A DNA stretch of 64,000 nucleotides, taken from Olavius algarvensis Delta 4 endosymbiont (GTDB taxonomy: Bacteria > Desulfobacterota > Desulfobacteria > Desulfobacterales > CAJINA01). Positions 23,842 to 33,505 of the stretch are shown here, piece by piece (positions within the stretch are counted from its first letter, which is position 1; the number at the start of each line of letters is the position of its first letter). The stretch spans positions 1 to 64,000 of the forward strand of contig CAJINA010000008.1 of the NCBI GenBank assembly GCA_905176665.1. The letters run 5' to 3'. Under the pieces are notes generated by a model. The model saw only the letters and a program-made list of their open reading frames with translations. It searched no databases and was not told the origin of the DNA. The position numbers and the translations under genes were made by a program.

Positions 23842-26800
23842 TGGCCCAGCGACTCACCAAAGAGATCAAGTACATTCGTCTTCCCGAGCAACGGATCAGG
23901 GAGATCGAGGAACTGGTGAGATCGTGGCCCTATGAAACCAAGGCCTTTATGCGGGCCCGGCTGAACCAGTATCGCCCCCGTTTCACCTCCCTGCAAAACT
24001 TGCTTGACGGCCTGCGTGCGATTTTCCTGAAGCCCAAGGAACGCAAATTTGTCATCCTTAAAGATCCCAGTATCCTCACGGATTGGCAAAGGCGGTTCGA
24101 ACTCTCCGGCCAGACCAACCCGCAGGAAGCCTGGCGCAAGATTCTGGAAAAAGAGGTGAGCGCTGGTGATTATGAATACCTGCTATATTTGCTGGAAAAA
24201 GAGCTCGGTGATATCCATGTGCCCGATGAATTGAAAAAATTGTTCGACAAGATCTACCGGGCCCATATCCGTAAGGAGTATATCAGCGATCCGGAAGTGC
24301 CGAAAGCGCCCCTGCTGCTCTTCATCGGCCCCAGTGGCAGCGGCAAGACAGCCACTGTTACCGAGACCGTCGAAAAGGTGATCTTCATCAACGAGGTTCA
24401 GCCGGAGGTGGACCTGCAGCAGAAAAAAGAAGAACTGCTGGCAGGCGAACCGATCTGGAAAACCCTTGAAATGGTCGATCCGGACCTCGTCTTGGAAATA
24501 AACCGGCTAAAGAAATTGCGGTTTTATAAGCGTTTGTCAAAAATTCCCGTGGTCAACTCGCTCTTTAAAAAGGTCATCAGCACCAACCTGTCCGACCTGG
24601 AAGAACAGAGCCTGCCGGTCGATTACGCCGTGGTGACGCCCAATGACTACCAGACCGCGCTGGCCGGTGAACCGGGCAACTATTTCAAAAAGGCATTGGG
24701 TGATGGTAAAAATACAACGATTCGGCATGTGGAGGAGGCGCACAGTGCCTTCGGCAAAGCGTCCGGCCGGGAATCCGGTGTGGAAAGACAGCAAAGAACC
24801 CTGATCGATACCTCCAACATCGTGATCGATGAAATCATCAATGGCCGTCGGGATTGCCTGCTGATCGCAACCAGTGACCAACCTGAACGGTTCGATTCCG
24901 CCATTTACCGGCGTTTTGTGGAAAAGGGTAAAATCATCGACATCTCCGATTTCTGGATGAACGCCGACAACCTTGATGAGGTCGTGCGTTTAGAGCTGCT
25001 GCGCAGCAACATCCATGTCGGTACCGATAAAGACGCATATTGCATCGTTGAGGAGACCTGTCTCGATCCGGGGGAGACGCGGGTTGCCGTCGAAAAACTC
25101 TACACGATTTTCAAGGAGCGCAGCTTGAAGGTCATCCCCTCTTACGTGCGCAAACTGATCAATTCCATTGTCCAGATCCAAGGCGATTTCAAACCGGAAT
25201 ACCTGGACGATGCTTTCCTGGTGCGCCAAGCGTTCGAACTGGTGGCCCAGAATTCCTATGGCGATCTGTATAAAAAAGTGGTGGATAAGATGGACCGGGA
25301 CGTCAAGTGGCAGGATTATGTGGGCAGCGTCAAGGATGTCTTTTCAGAGATGAGCAACAACTGCCTGTATTACGGTGTCAGCGAAGAAAAAGGGGTGGTG
25401 CTCAACGGTCCCCCCGGCGGTGGCAAAACCTTTCTCGTCCGGGCCTGGCTCAGTGAAAACAGCGACATTCATGATATCTCCACCAGCCCCAGCGCCCTGC
25501 AGGGCCCGGTCAATCCGGTTGAAGGCGCCGTTGACAATCTGGAAAAAGTATACGACATCGCCAAGATGATCGCCCCCACGGTGATCTTCTTTGACGAAGG
25601 TGATTCCCTGGCGCCCAAGCGCAGCCAGACCGGCGGCTCACCCACCGATCGGTTGACCAACAAGTTTCTAAACCTCATCGACGGCGAGATCCCGCTCAAC
25701 CAGGTCTTTACTGTCCTGACCACCAACCGGCTGGACATCCTCGACCCGGCGTTGATACGCTCCAAGAGACTGAAAGTTATGGAGATTTCAGGGCACATGG
25801 GTCGTAATGACATCAAAGATATTGTTCGGCAGGCGGTTGCGGACATTCCCTTGGCCCCCGATTTGGACGTGGACACCATTGTGGAATCAGCCAAAGAAAT
25901 CTGTAATACCCCGGCGGATTATACCGCCTTTGTTGAAAAAGCGCTGAGTTTGCGCAACACGGAATTCGAGGTGCTCACCCGCTTTCGGACGCAGGTGAGC
26001 AAGCGACTCGAAGTCCGGGAAAACTTTTTCAAGTTCAATTTCAAAACCCTTGTTGGTATTCTCGAGGCCATCCAGGCGCCCAAAGCCCTGATCAGCGGTA
26101 TCAAGAAAAATCCGGCCAGTGTGGCCGAACGGTATGACGAAATTATAGACCAGACCGCCCGGGTTGACTCCATCGAGAACTACCCGGTGGTACTCTCTCA
26201 CCTGAAGTCGGCGGTACGGGAGATTTCCGGCAGCCCGGTACGCAAAGGCAAAGTCCAGCTGGATAAATTCCTGGAAGCGGAGCTCAGCCAGGAACCCCAG
26301 GTGGGCTTCATTATCGGGGTGGGTGCCAATGACATGTCGGGGGTGCTGCTGCCCATCGCCACCAGCTTGACCTACAAGCTGGGAGAAGACCGCGTCCTCG
26401 TGACCGGGGCTGTGTCCAGTTCCGGTTCCGCCACGGCCCAGATGGATATGGCGGTCAAGATGACCCAGCAATCCGCCCAGGAAGCACTCACCATGGTGAA
26501 AAACTACCTGCAGGGCCTCTATCCAAAGGTGAGCATGCCCAAGTTGCTGGGAGCATACCTCAGCCAGTACACGATCCACCACCAGCTGCTCTCGGCCTCT
26601 TATAATGTCGGCGGCCCTTCGGCCGGCTACGCGTTGGCCATTAATACCCTGTCGTCCATTTTGCAGCTTCCGGTTTGGCACGATTTTGGAATCACCGGTG
26701 CACCCTGGACCAAAGGCGTCAAAAAGGACGAGGTCGGCGGATCGGTCATTATCGGCGGACACCGCAAAAAAACCGAACAGGTACTGCTGCACCTGCGCCG

Positions 26801-27239
26801 GATGTTCATGCCGCTGCAAAATTACTATGATTTGGAAAAAGAATTCGTCTACGGTTTCTGGGGCAGGGATAAGGACATCCTGGGGGTTACCCACTTTGGA
26901 GACCTGGTGCCGGAGATCATCTGGCTGGACCCGGAGTGCGAAGCTGTCCAGAATGATCTGATCAAAACCCGGCTGGAATACAAGCGGAACAAATATATGA
27001 GCAGCAAGACCGATCCGGAAATGAAACAGCACATCCTCAACCGCAAGGAAACGCTACGGGAGGTGGTTGAAACTGAGATCGTAAAACGTCTGCGGTCCGT
27101 ACACACCTATCTGAAGAATCCCAGCCGCGACCAGCTTCTATCGGTGTCCGAGATCTTCGCCAAAGAGGACCATGGCCGGTTTTACGAAGTTCGGATGGCC
27201 TTTGAAAAGATAAAAGAAAAAATTCGTGCCCCGGAATAG
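23841..27239 (+). CDS. Two-AAA-module ATPase with C-terminal Lon-type protease domain
   Basis: The 1132 residues hold a first P-loop GPSGSGKT (G163-T170) in a long, divergent AAA module with weak Walker B. A second, canonical P-loop GPPGGGKT (G523-T530) is followed by Walker B FFDEGD (D585-E586) and sensor TTNRLD. The C-terminal domain is Lon-like: GGPSAG with S927 as nucleophile, and GGHRKK with K977 at the expected lysine place, about seven residues farther away than in E. coli Lon. No TM is present, so the SPFH partner would supply membrane attachment. This tandem-AAA-Lon architecture is not LonA, LonB, ClpB or FtsH. A membrane-tethered quality-control protease is the best reading. GGAGG precedes the start. 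Confidence 0.85.
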   Translation: MAQRLTKEIKYIRLPEQRIREIEELVRSWPYETKAFMRARLNQYRPRFTSLQNLLDGLRAIFLKPKERKFVILKDPSILTDWQRRFELSGQTNPQEAWRKILEKEVSAGDYEYLLYLLEKELGDIHVPDELKKLFDKIYRAHIRKEYISDPEVPKAPLLLFIGPSGSGKTATVTETVEKVIFINEVQPEVDLQQKKEELLAGEPIWKTLEMVDPDLVLEINRLKKLRFYKRLSKIPVVNSLFKKVISTNLSDLEEQSLPVDYAVVTPNDYQTALAGEPGNYFKKALGDGKNTTIRHVEEAHSAFGKASGRESGVERQQRTLIDTSNIVIDEIINGRRDCLLIATSDQPERFDSAIYRRFVEKGKIIDISDFWMNADNLDEVVRLELLRSNIHVGTDKDAYCIVEETCLDPGETRVAVEKLYTIFKERSLKVIPSYVRKLINSIVQIQGDFKPEYLDDAFLVRQAFELVAQNSYGDLYKKVVDKMDRDVKWQDYVGSVKDVFSEMSNNCLYYGVSEEKGVVLNGPPGGGKTFLVRAWLSENSDIHDISTSPSALQGPVNPVEGAVDNLEKVYDIAKMIAPTVIFFDEGDSLAPKRSQTGGSPTDRLTNKFLNLIDGEIPLNQVFTVLTTNRLDILDPALIRSKRLKVMEISGHMGRNDIKDIVRQAVADIPLAPDLDVDTIVESAKEICNTPADYTAFVEKALSLRNTEFEVLTRFRTQVSKRLEVRENFFKFNFKTLVGILEAIQAPKALISGIKKNPASVAERYDEIIDQTARVDSIENYPVVLSHLKSAVREISGSPVRKGKVQLDKFLEAELSQEPQVGFIIGVGANDMSGVLLPIATSLTYKLGEDRVLVTGAVSSSGSATAQMDMAVKMTQQSAQEALTMVKNYLQGLYPKVSMPKLLGAYLSQYTIHHQLLSASYNVGGPSAGYALAINTLSSILQLPVWHDFGITGAPWTKGVKKDEVGGSVIIGGHRKKTEQVLLHLRRMFMPLQNYYDLEKEFVYGFWGRDKDILGVTHFGDLVPEIIWLDPECEAVQNDLIKTRLEYKRNKYMSSKTDPEMKQHILNRKETLREVVETEIVKRLRSVHTYLKNPSRDQLLSVSEIFAKEDHGRFYEVRMAFEKIKEKIRAPE

Positions 27240-27338
27240 ACGGCCGCGAGCCGGTAAGGACAGCGTCACAACCCCTTCGTCCCCTGCCCAACGCATGCCA
27301 GTCCCCCCGAGTGTTTTAGCAGCAATCTCCGATAACAA

Positions 27339-28187
27339 TTAATGGCGCCGACAGGTTTTGTATAAAAACGCCTGCACAGCCTTCCGGTATCCGGGGCGGG
27401 TACTGCTGTCACTGTGTCCGGCTCCGGGGGCGATGAACAGGGTGGCCTGTTCGGGCACGAAACTCTGGTGTAGTTCGCGGGCGAAATGGACGGGAAAACG
27501 GCTGTCATTTTCTCCATGGATAATCAGAACCGGAGCCCGGACACCCGGGGCCAGGCGAGCCGGGCTCAGGCGGTCCAGGGCGCCCCGGTAGTAAAGGTTC
27601 ATCCAGAACAGGATCATGGGCCCCAGCAGACTGCCGACAACCCGGTTGAACCATCGGTAGAGGCTCAACAGGGCCGGCCGGGTGTAGGCATATCCGGCTT
27701 CCAGGAAAAGCAATTGAATGTGTTCCGGTTTACGCCAGGCGGTGATAATAGCGGCGCCGGCACCGGCGGAATGTCCGTAAAGAATAATTTCTTCCCCAAT
27801 CCACTCCATAACGGCTTCGATATCTTCGGCAAACCGGAGGGCTGTCATCACGCGCCGCGGGCTTGAATTGCCGTGGTCGCGTGCGCTGTGCAAAACCGTG
27901 GTATACCCCATGTCGCCGAACATGCGGGCCCGGTTGACCATCCGGTCCCGGTTACGGCCCCAGCCGTGTGCCAGCAATACGATGCCGCGACTCTTGCCGG
28001 GCGGTTCGATGCGCCACACCTCGAGTTTTCCGCCGTCAACGGCTGGTATGAATGTGTCCTCGATAGACCCCCAGTCCGGCGGATCGCTGACCGGATGTCG
28101 CGGAAACGCTTGTACCACGAAGGAAAGCACGAAGGTTAAAACCAGATAGAACGCGACCAGGCCTGATAAAACCCAAAAGATCAGCAT
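27339..28187 (-). CDS. Membrane-anchored alpha/beta hydrolase
   Basis: The ATG at 28187 gives 282 residues starting MLIFWVLSGLVAFYLVL, a TM anchor (~1-24). The hydrolase motifs are AHGWGRNRD, nucleophile GHSAGAG, Asp in HGENDSRFP and His in GAGHSDS. It overlaps the end of cinA by 7 bp, so it is translationally coupled to it. The substrate is unknown; esterase or lysophospholipase-like activity is a guess from the fold. The longer frame to 28319 lies inside cinA and is not used. Confidence 0.82.
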   Translation of the reverse strand: MLIFWVLSGLVAFYLVLTFVLSFVVQAFPRHPVSDPPDWGSIEDTFIPAVDGGKLEVWRIEPPGKSRGIVLLAHGWGRNRDRMVNRARMFGDMGYTTVLHSARDHGNSSPRRVMTALRFAEDIEAVMEWIGEEIILYGHSAGAGAAIITAWRKPEHIQLLFLEAGYAYTRPALLSLYRWFNRVVGSLLGPMILFWMNLYYRGALDRLSPARLAPGVRAPVLIIHGENDSRFPVHFARELHQSFVPEQATLFIAPGAGHSDSSTRPGYRKAVQAFLYKTCRRH

Positions 28188-29431
28188 GTCTTGAGGAGCT
28201 CTTTGCGCAGTTTGTTCATGGCCACAGCGGCAAACAGTAGTTTGTTCTGTTCCCGGTTCCGCACGGGGAAATGATACGTGAACCCCTGCGAGGTCTCCGG
28301 CGTGGCCAGGCCCACACATAACGTACCGACCGGCTTTTCCGCGGTGCCGCCACCAGGGCCGGCAATCCCGCTGGTGGCGATGACATAGTCCGAGCCCGAC
28401 ACCTCCCGGGCGCCCAGGGCCATATGGCGGGCGGTTTCCGCGTGCACGGCCCCATGTTTATGCAAAATGGCGGCGGGCACATTTAAAATCTGTTCCTTGG
28501 CGGCATTGGCGTAGGTGACCCCGGAGAATAAAAAGTAGTCAGAACTGCCGGGTACGTCGGTCAATTGACTGGCGATGAGACCGCCCGTGCAGCTTTCAGC
28601 TACCGCGACAGTGGCGTTTTTCGATACCAGCATATTCCCCAGGGACTCGGCCAGGGATTGACCGTCAGTTGAAAAGACGGTGTCTCCCAGACAGGTACAC
28701 ACCTGTTCCTGGGCAGCCGCAATCTGGCGGTCCAATTCGTGCGGATCGGCACTGCGGCCGTATAATTTAACCTGGATGAAAGGAAACGAAGCGCGCAGTC
28801 CCAAACGGAGTAGGGGAAACTGATCGGGAATGGCAGCGATTTTCTCGTCTACAACCGATTCGGGCAAACCGAACGTGCAGATGGTTTTCACGGTGGTTGT
28901 CAAATGCTGTTCGCCTCTGATCTGGACAACTGCCGGCAGAACGCTGTCTGCCAACATGCGCCGCATTTCATGGGGCACCCCGGGCATGAAATAGAAGACA
29001 CACCGGTCGATTTTTAGCTGAAACCCAGGTGCGGTTCCCACCGGGTTGACAATACTGACAGCGGTTTCCGGCAGATAGGCCTGCTTGCGGTTTTGCGGGC
29101 TCATGGGCAGTTTCCGCGCTGTGAAGAAAGCGGACACTGTCTCCAGGGCGGCTGGGTCAAGCTGAAGTTCAACCCCCTTTGCCTCTGCCGCCGCCTGGCT
29201 GGTGATATCGTCCATGGTCGGACCCAAACCACCGGTAACAAGGGCGATATCGGCCCGGGCGGCAGTTTCCAGCAGCAGGCTCCGCATCTGGTCCAGGTCA
29301 TCGCCCACACACACATGCCTGGACACCTCAACCCCTATTTCTTCAATTTTATCAGAAATATAGGCGCTATTTCGATCTACCAGCGCGCCGGTCCTGATTT
29401 CATCTCCGGTTGCAATGATGTCTGCGATCAT
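28181..29431 (-). CDS. cinA: CinA-family nicotinamide-nucleotide amidase
   Basis: A full-length 416-residue CinA with an N-terminal MoCF/COG1058 domain (IATGDEIRTGALVDRNSAYI, then TGGLGPTMDDIT) and a C-terminal CinA amidase domain (AESCTGGLIASQLTDVPGS, SGIAGPGGGTAEKPVGT). The enzyme deamidates NMN in pyridine-nucleotide salvage; the N-terminal domain can have ADP-ribose pyrophosphatase activity. It is coupled to the hydrolase downstream. Confidence 0.95.
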   Translation of the reverse strand: MIADIIATGDEIRTGALVDRNSAYISDKIEEIGVEVSRHVCVGDDLDQMRSLLLETAARADIALVTGGLGPTMDDITSQAAAEAKGVELQLDPAALETVSAFFTARKLPMSPQNRKQAYLPETAVSIVNPVGTAPGFQLKIDRCVFYFMPGVPHEMRRMLADSVLPAVVQIRGEQHLTTTVKTICTFGLPESVVDEKIAAIPDQFPLLRLGLRASFPFIQVKLYGRSADPHELDRQIAAAQEQVCTCLGDTVFSTDGQSLAESLGNMLVSKNATVAVAESCTGGLIASQLTDVPGSSDYFLFSGVTYANAAKEQILNVPAAILHKHGAVHAETARHMALGAREVSGSDYVIATSGIAGPGGGTAEKPVGTLCVGLATPETSQGFTYHFPVRNREQNKLLFAAVAMNKLRKELLKTC

Positions 29432-29604
29432 GAGGCCATCCTTACCCTTGTTTGCAAGTCCTTGCTTGTTTTCCGGTCATACAACTGTCACAGTCATAAA
29501 ACAACTTTTTTTCCTGAAAAATCAATATAGTCGCCCGATTTTGATTTGGCAGACAGGTTGACAATCGGTATTTGCTTTTATACTTTAGCGGGTATGGAAT
29601 ACTT

Positions 29605-29750
29605 ATAGAAGCTATCGCAAAAAAGTCTTCTTGTCGGGCGAAGCTCGTAGGGCGAAGACTGATTGGCCCAATCTTCAGCCTTCGCCGAAGCTGTAGCTGG
29701 CAGAGCGTAGACGGAACCTTGACCAAAATCCCTTTTGACCTAGCTTCTAT
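29605..29750. repeat. MITE-like element (AGAAGCTA ends)
   Basis: The ends ATAGAAGCTAtcgCAAAA and its inverse (TTTTGacCTAGCTTCTAT) belong to the CTATCTCAAAAA family seen elsewhere in the window. The interior differs and carries CGAAG-rich self-complementary stretches. With ~170 bp of AT-rich DNA (29,432-29,604) it fills the space between the divergent cinA and lpoB genes. A promoter for each must lie here, but I see no clear pair. Confidence 0.65.
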
Positions 29751-29777
29751 TAACCTCGTTTATGGAAGGAAATCGTC

Positions 29778-30398
29778 ATGCGGACCAAACAATGCCTAAA
29801 AGCAGCGGCGGCGGCCGCGGTTATCCTCTCCCTTTTCATGTTCAGCGGATGTGCATCCACCAAGGTCGATCGCATCGACGTAGATGAGACCGTTGATCTT
29901 TCCGGCCAGTGGAACGACACGGATTCCCGCCTCGTTTCCGAAGAGATGATCAAAGATGTCATGAGCCGCAGCTGGCTTGATAGATACAAGCGCGCCAACA
30001 GCGGACACACACCGGCCGTGATTGTCGGCTCCGTTCGCAATCGCAGCGACGAGCATATCAATACCCGCACCTTCGTCAAGGATCTGGAGCGGGCCCTGGT
30101 CAATTCCGGCGAGATCGACTTCGTGGCCAGCAGTGGTGAACGTGGAGAACTCCGTGAAGAACGGGTGGACCAGGCCGCGCATGCTTCGGAGGAAACCGCG
30201 AAAGAGGAAGGACAGGAAATCGGCGCGGATTTCATGCTGCAGGGCTCAATCAATACGATCACCGACCGGATCGAAGGCAAACAGGTGAAATATTACCAGG
30301 TCAATCTTGAGCTGGTGCAGATCGAGAATCATAAAAAGGTCTGGCTTGGGGAGAAGAAAATCAAGAAATTCGTAAAAAAAAGCCGGTTCGGATTCTAG
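29778..30398 (+). CDS. LpoB-like penicillin-binding-protein activator lipoprotein
   Basis: A 206-residue lipoprotein with lipobox FSGC (Cys ~25). It shows the LpoB pattern VDLSGQWNDTDSRLVSEEM, then PAVIVGSVRNRSDEHINT and ADFMLQGSINTITD. LpoB is an outer-membrane lipoprotein that reaches through peptidoglycan to stimulate PBP1b. It heads a run of four lipoprotein genes (29,778-33,442) in an order also seen in gammaproteobacteria. AAGGAAATCGTC precedes the ATG. Confidence 0.9.
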   Translation: MRTKQCLKAAAAAAVILSLFMFSGCASTKVDRIDVDETVDLSGQWNDTDSRLVSEEMIKDVMSRSWLDRYKRANSGHTPAVIVGSVRNRSDEHINTRTFVKDLERALVNSGEIDFVASSGERGELREERVDQAAHASEETAKEEGQEIGADFMLQGSINTITDRIEGKQVKYYQVNLELVQIENHKKVWLGEKKIKKFVKKSRFGF

Positions 30399-30405
30399 TC
30401 CAATC

Positions 30406-31734
30406 ATGCCCCGCCTGATCCCGGCCAACCTGGTCCTGCTTACCTGGGGCCTTCTGTTGCTCAGCGGCTGTGCCCACCGACTGGATTACAACCGCTTGTA
30501 CGCGCAGCTGCAAAATGGTGAGTGCCGGGCGGCAACCCTCCATATCGAAAGCAGCCGCGACAACTACGGCAGCAATGCCCAATTGCTCTACCTGCTGGAT
30601 GCGGCCATGGTACACCTCCAGTGTGGAAATTTCGAAGCTGCCCAGAAAAATTTTCACGCTGCCGAGCGCCTGGCGGAATCACTGTGGACGGAGAGTCTCA
30701 GCCGGCAGACTGCCTCACTGGTAACCAATGAGTATCTTCTGAAATATCCAGGAGAGGATTACGAGCGCGCCCTGATCAATATGATGTCGGCCCTCGGCTA
30801 TCTGCAGAGTGAAGCGTTTGATGATGCCCTGGTCGAGATCCGGCGGCTCGATTCGCTGCTCTCGCTCTTCAATGAAAAATATGAAAAAAAGAACGTTTAC
30901 AAAGAAGATGCGTTCGGCCGCTACCTCAGCGGCATTCTCCACGAAGCCGACAATGCCCTCGATGATGCCTTTATCGACTATCGCAAGGCGTTGATCACCT
31001 ATCGCGATTACGAAAACTATTACGGTACCCCGGCGCCGGCAGCTTTGATCGAAGATCTGTATCGGGTTGCGGCGGCCGTGGATCGAATGGAAGACGTAGA
31101 ACGCCTGCTGCCCGGGGACAGCCGGCAGCGACGGCAGGCACCTTCCCCCAACCGCGACATGGGTAAAATCGTTTTCCTGCAGCTCAGCGGGCGCGCGCCG
31201 GCCAAAACGCAGGGACAGGTGGTGGTGCCTACGTCCGGCGGTCCCGTGTCGATCGCCTACCCGCGGCTGCTGCTCCTGCCACCGGCCTGCAGCGAACATC
31301 GGGTGACCCTCACCTCACCGGACGTAGTGATCGTTGCCACCCTGGATCTGGTGGAAGATATCGGCCGGATCGCGCTTAAGAACCTGGAGGACAAAAAGGG
31401 GCGGATCATGGCCAAGACCATTGCCCGGGCGGTGGCCAAGCAGGTGATCATCGAAGGGCTGGCCAACAGCAGTGACCAAGAGGCCGCCATGGCCGTGCGG
31501 ACGGCCCTGAATATCGCCAACTTGTTTCTGGAACAAGCCGACACCCGGTCATGGCGGACGCTGCCCGGACAGATTTACATGGACCGCCTGTTCATTCCGC
31601 CCGGAGAATACACGGTTCAAAGTGCCGCGTGCGGCGGTAGCCCCCACAAATTGCAAAATATTCTGGTGAAGGCCGGAAAAACGCATTATATTGTACATGA
31701 TGACCGCTTTTTAAAACCGGTCGCGATCGAATGA
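30406..31734 (+). CDS. COG3014-family TPR-like lipoprotein
   Basis: A 442-residue lipoprotein with lipobox LSGC, followed by helical repeats (YLLDAAMVHLQCGNFEAAQ, ALGYLQSEAFDDALVEIRR) and a beta-rich C-terminal half (GKIVFLQLSGRAP). This is the COG3014 pattern, a family of unknown function regularly next to LpoB and LPP20 genes. The gap to lpoB is 7 bp. A role in envelope or peptidoglycan maintenance is inferred from neighbours only. Confidence 0.82.
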   Translation: MPRLIPANLVLLTWGLLLLSGCAHRLDYNRLYAQLQNGECRAATLHIESSRDNYGSNAQLLYLLDAAMVHLQCGNFEAAQKNFHAAERLAESLWTESLSRQTASLVTNEYLLKYPGEDYERALINMMSALGYLQSEAFDDALVEIRRLDSLLSLFNEKYEKKNVYKEDAFGRYLSGILHEADNALDDAFIDYRKALITYRDYENYYGTPAPAALIEDLYRVAAAVDRMEDVERLLPGDSRQRRQAPSPNRDMGKIVFLQLSGRAPAKTQGQVVVPTSGGPVSIAYPRLLLLPPACSEHRVTLTSPDVVIVATLDLVEDIGRIALKNLEDKKGRIMAKTIARAVAKQVIIEGLANSSDQEAAMAVRTALNIANLFLEQADTRSWRTLPGQIYMDRLFIPPGEYTVQSAACGGSPHKLQNILVKAGKTHYIVHDDRFLKPVAIE

Positions 31735-31742
31735 GGTAGTCC

Positions 31743-32753
31743 ATGCGAACAACATTCGCCCCTATACTGGTATTGCTGCTGTTTGTAATCAACGGTTGTG
31801 CTTCAGGCGGGAAAGAGGCTCCGGCTTTGGAAGCAGACCTTTTTCCGGAGTCCCGGTTTCTCACCGCTGAAGGCACGGGTGAAACGGAACTGGAAGCCCG
31901 GCGCGAGGCCCTGGCGGCTCTTTCCGGTATCTTCGAATCCAAAGTACATGCCGAAACCACCTCCCGGGCCCGCTCCGCCATCGGCACCGGCGGAGACGAG
32001 GTGTTTGAAAAGCAGGTTGAATCAAGGGTGGCGGTTGTTTCCACGGTGCAGCTCACCGGGGCCAAAATAGGCCGGGTCTGGCGGTTGGAAACCGGCGCCG
32101 CACCCTATCACGCCCTGGCCGTTTTGGATCGCAACCAGGCCGGGCGGAAGTGGGCGGCCGAGCTGGCTACCGTCCAGGCCCTGGTAGCCGCCGAACTGAA
32201 AACTTTGGAACAGACATCCGGACGGGTGCAGCGCCTGGCGGCCCTCAACAAAGTCCTGGCCGGTCTGCTCCGTGAGCAGGCCCTGGAGAGCCGCCTGCGC
32301 GTATTGAACTACCCTGCCCGGGCGATGCTTGACGCGGATATGGATAAAATCGCCACGGAACTGATTCAATTGCGTTCCGAGGTCAGGCTTTTCATCGAGC
32401 TTTACGGCGACGGGCATGCATCAGCGACAGCCCGCATTGCCGACAAACTCACGACGAACGGGTTCCTGCTCAGCGCTGAGCGGCATAGCGCCGACGCGGT
32501 GATTACCGGGAGCATCAAAACCCGGCCCCTGGAACTCAATAACCCCCGGGCCAAGTTTGTCAGGGCCACGGCAACGGTCAAGGTAATCGAAACCGATACC
32601 GGAGCGACCCTGGCCAATGTGATTGCCGATGTACGCAAAGCCCATGTGGATCCCAACGAAGCCCAGCGCAACGCGATACGGCAGGTTGCGGACACCCTGG
32701 CCGAACGACTGACGGCCGCCATTGGTTTCAGTGCGCCGGCAGGCATGCAGTAA
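31743..32753 (+). CDS. LPP20-domain lipoprotein
   Basis: A 336-residue lipoprotein with lipobox INGC. The LPP20-type core is the helix rich in small residues after AEGTGETELEARREALAALS, followed by VAVVSTVQLTGAKIGRVWR. A second half (EVRLFIELYGDGHASATAR onward) resembles a repeated beta-alpha domain. The start is 8 bp after the COG3014 stop. Function unknown; outer-membrane-associated. Confidence 0.75.
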   Translation: MRTTFAPILVLLLFVINGCASGGKEAPALEADLFPESRFLTAEGTGETELEARREALAALSGIFESKVHAETTSRARSAIGTGGDEVFEKQVESRVAVVSTVQLTGAKIGRVWRLETGAAPYHALAVLDRNQAGRKWAAELATVQALVAAELKTLEQTSGRVQRLAALNKVLAGLLREQALESRLRVLNYPARAMLDADMDKIATELIQLRSEVRLFIELYGDGHASATARIADKLTTNGFLLSAERHSADAVITGSIKTRPLELNNPRAKFVRATATVKVIETDTGATLANVIADVRKAHVDPNEAQRNAIRQVADTLAERLTAAIGFSAPAGMQ

Positions 32754-32860
32754 GTGCTGGAACAGCCTGTGGAAAAGAACTTCCACCGGCATTCCAACAA
32801 ACAAAATTACGGTACGCTCAGCACAACCTATCCGGGCGACAGTGAAAAAAGGAGGTCCTT

Positions 32861-33442
32861 ATGCTAAAACGCTTATCCCTGTTGCTGCTGGCCCTGGCGG
32901 TCGGAGGACTGCTGGTGGCCGGCTGCGGCAAAAAAGTCAAAAAAATCGACAACGAGGCCCTCGAAGCGGAATTCAAACACGCCCCGGCCTGGGTACTGGG
33001 CAATTATGAAGAGGGCAGCATCTCTGCTGTGGGTTCGGCCGTCATCGGGAAATCCGGTATGCAGTTTGCCAAAACAGAGGTCCTGGCCCTGGGACGCAAT
33101 GAGCTGGCCCGGCAGACCTCCATTAAAGTAAAGGCGCTGGTCAACAATTTCGTACAGCAGACTGGACTGGGCGACGAGCAGCTGGTGGACCGCTTTTCCA
33201 AACAGATGACCAAACAGATCACCAATGTCACCCTGTCCGGTTCCAGACAGAAAGATATGTGGATCTCGCCCAGCAAGGAGTTGTACATCCTGGTGGTCAT
33301 GGATCCGGCGGCCGCCAAAGACACGGTTAGAAAAGAACTGACCACCTCTTATAAAAATGATCAGGCCCGCTGGCAGGAATTCAAAGCCAAGAACGGCGAG
33401 GCGGAGCTGGATCGCGAAATAGAGAAAACGTTTGGAAGGTGA
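32861..33442 (+). CDS. LPP20-family lipoprotein
   Basis: A 193-residue lipoprotein with lipobox VAGC and a strong AAAAAAGGAGG site. It shows the LPP20 signature: APAWVLGNYEEGSISAVGS, then the helix AKTEVLALGRNELARQ, and SPSKELYILVVMD. The family was named for a Helicobacter surface lipoprotein; the biochemical role is unknown. It closes the lipoprotein run and is followed by a CTGAAG inverted repeat. Confidence 0.85.
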   Translation: MLKRLSLLLLALAVGGLLVAGCGKKVKKIDNEALEAEFKHAPAWVLGNYEEGSISAVGSAVIGKSGMQFAKTEVLALGRNELARQTSIKVKALVNNFVQQTGLGDEQLVDRFSKQMTKQITNVTLSGSRQKDMWISPSKELYILVVMDPAAAKDTVRKELTTSYKNDQARWQEFKAKNGEAELDREIEKTFGR

Positions 33443-33443
33443 T

Positions 33444-33500
33444 CAGACTGAAGGCTGAAGACTGAAGGGTCCTGCTAATAGTCTTCAGTCTTCAGCCTAA
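33444..33500. repeat. CTGAAG/CTTCAG inverted repeat between convergent genes
   Basis: AGACTGAAGGCTGAAGACTG and AGTCTTCAGTCTTCAGCCT form a hairpin between the convergent LPP20 and radical SAM genes. It belongs to the same family as the repeats flanking the DMT gene. It may work as a bidirectional terminator, though no T-run is obvious. Confidence 0.6.
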
Positions 33501-33505
33501 AACCC

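Noticed and set aside
25887..27032. 381-codon minus-strand open frame
   Set aside because: Antisense to the Lon-like domain of the AAA-AAA-Lon gene.
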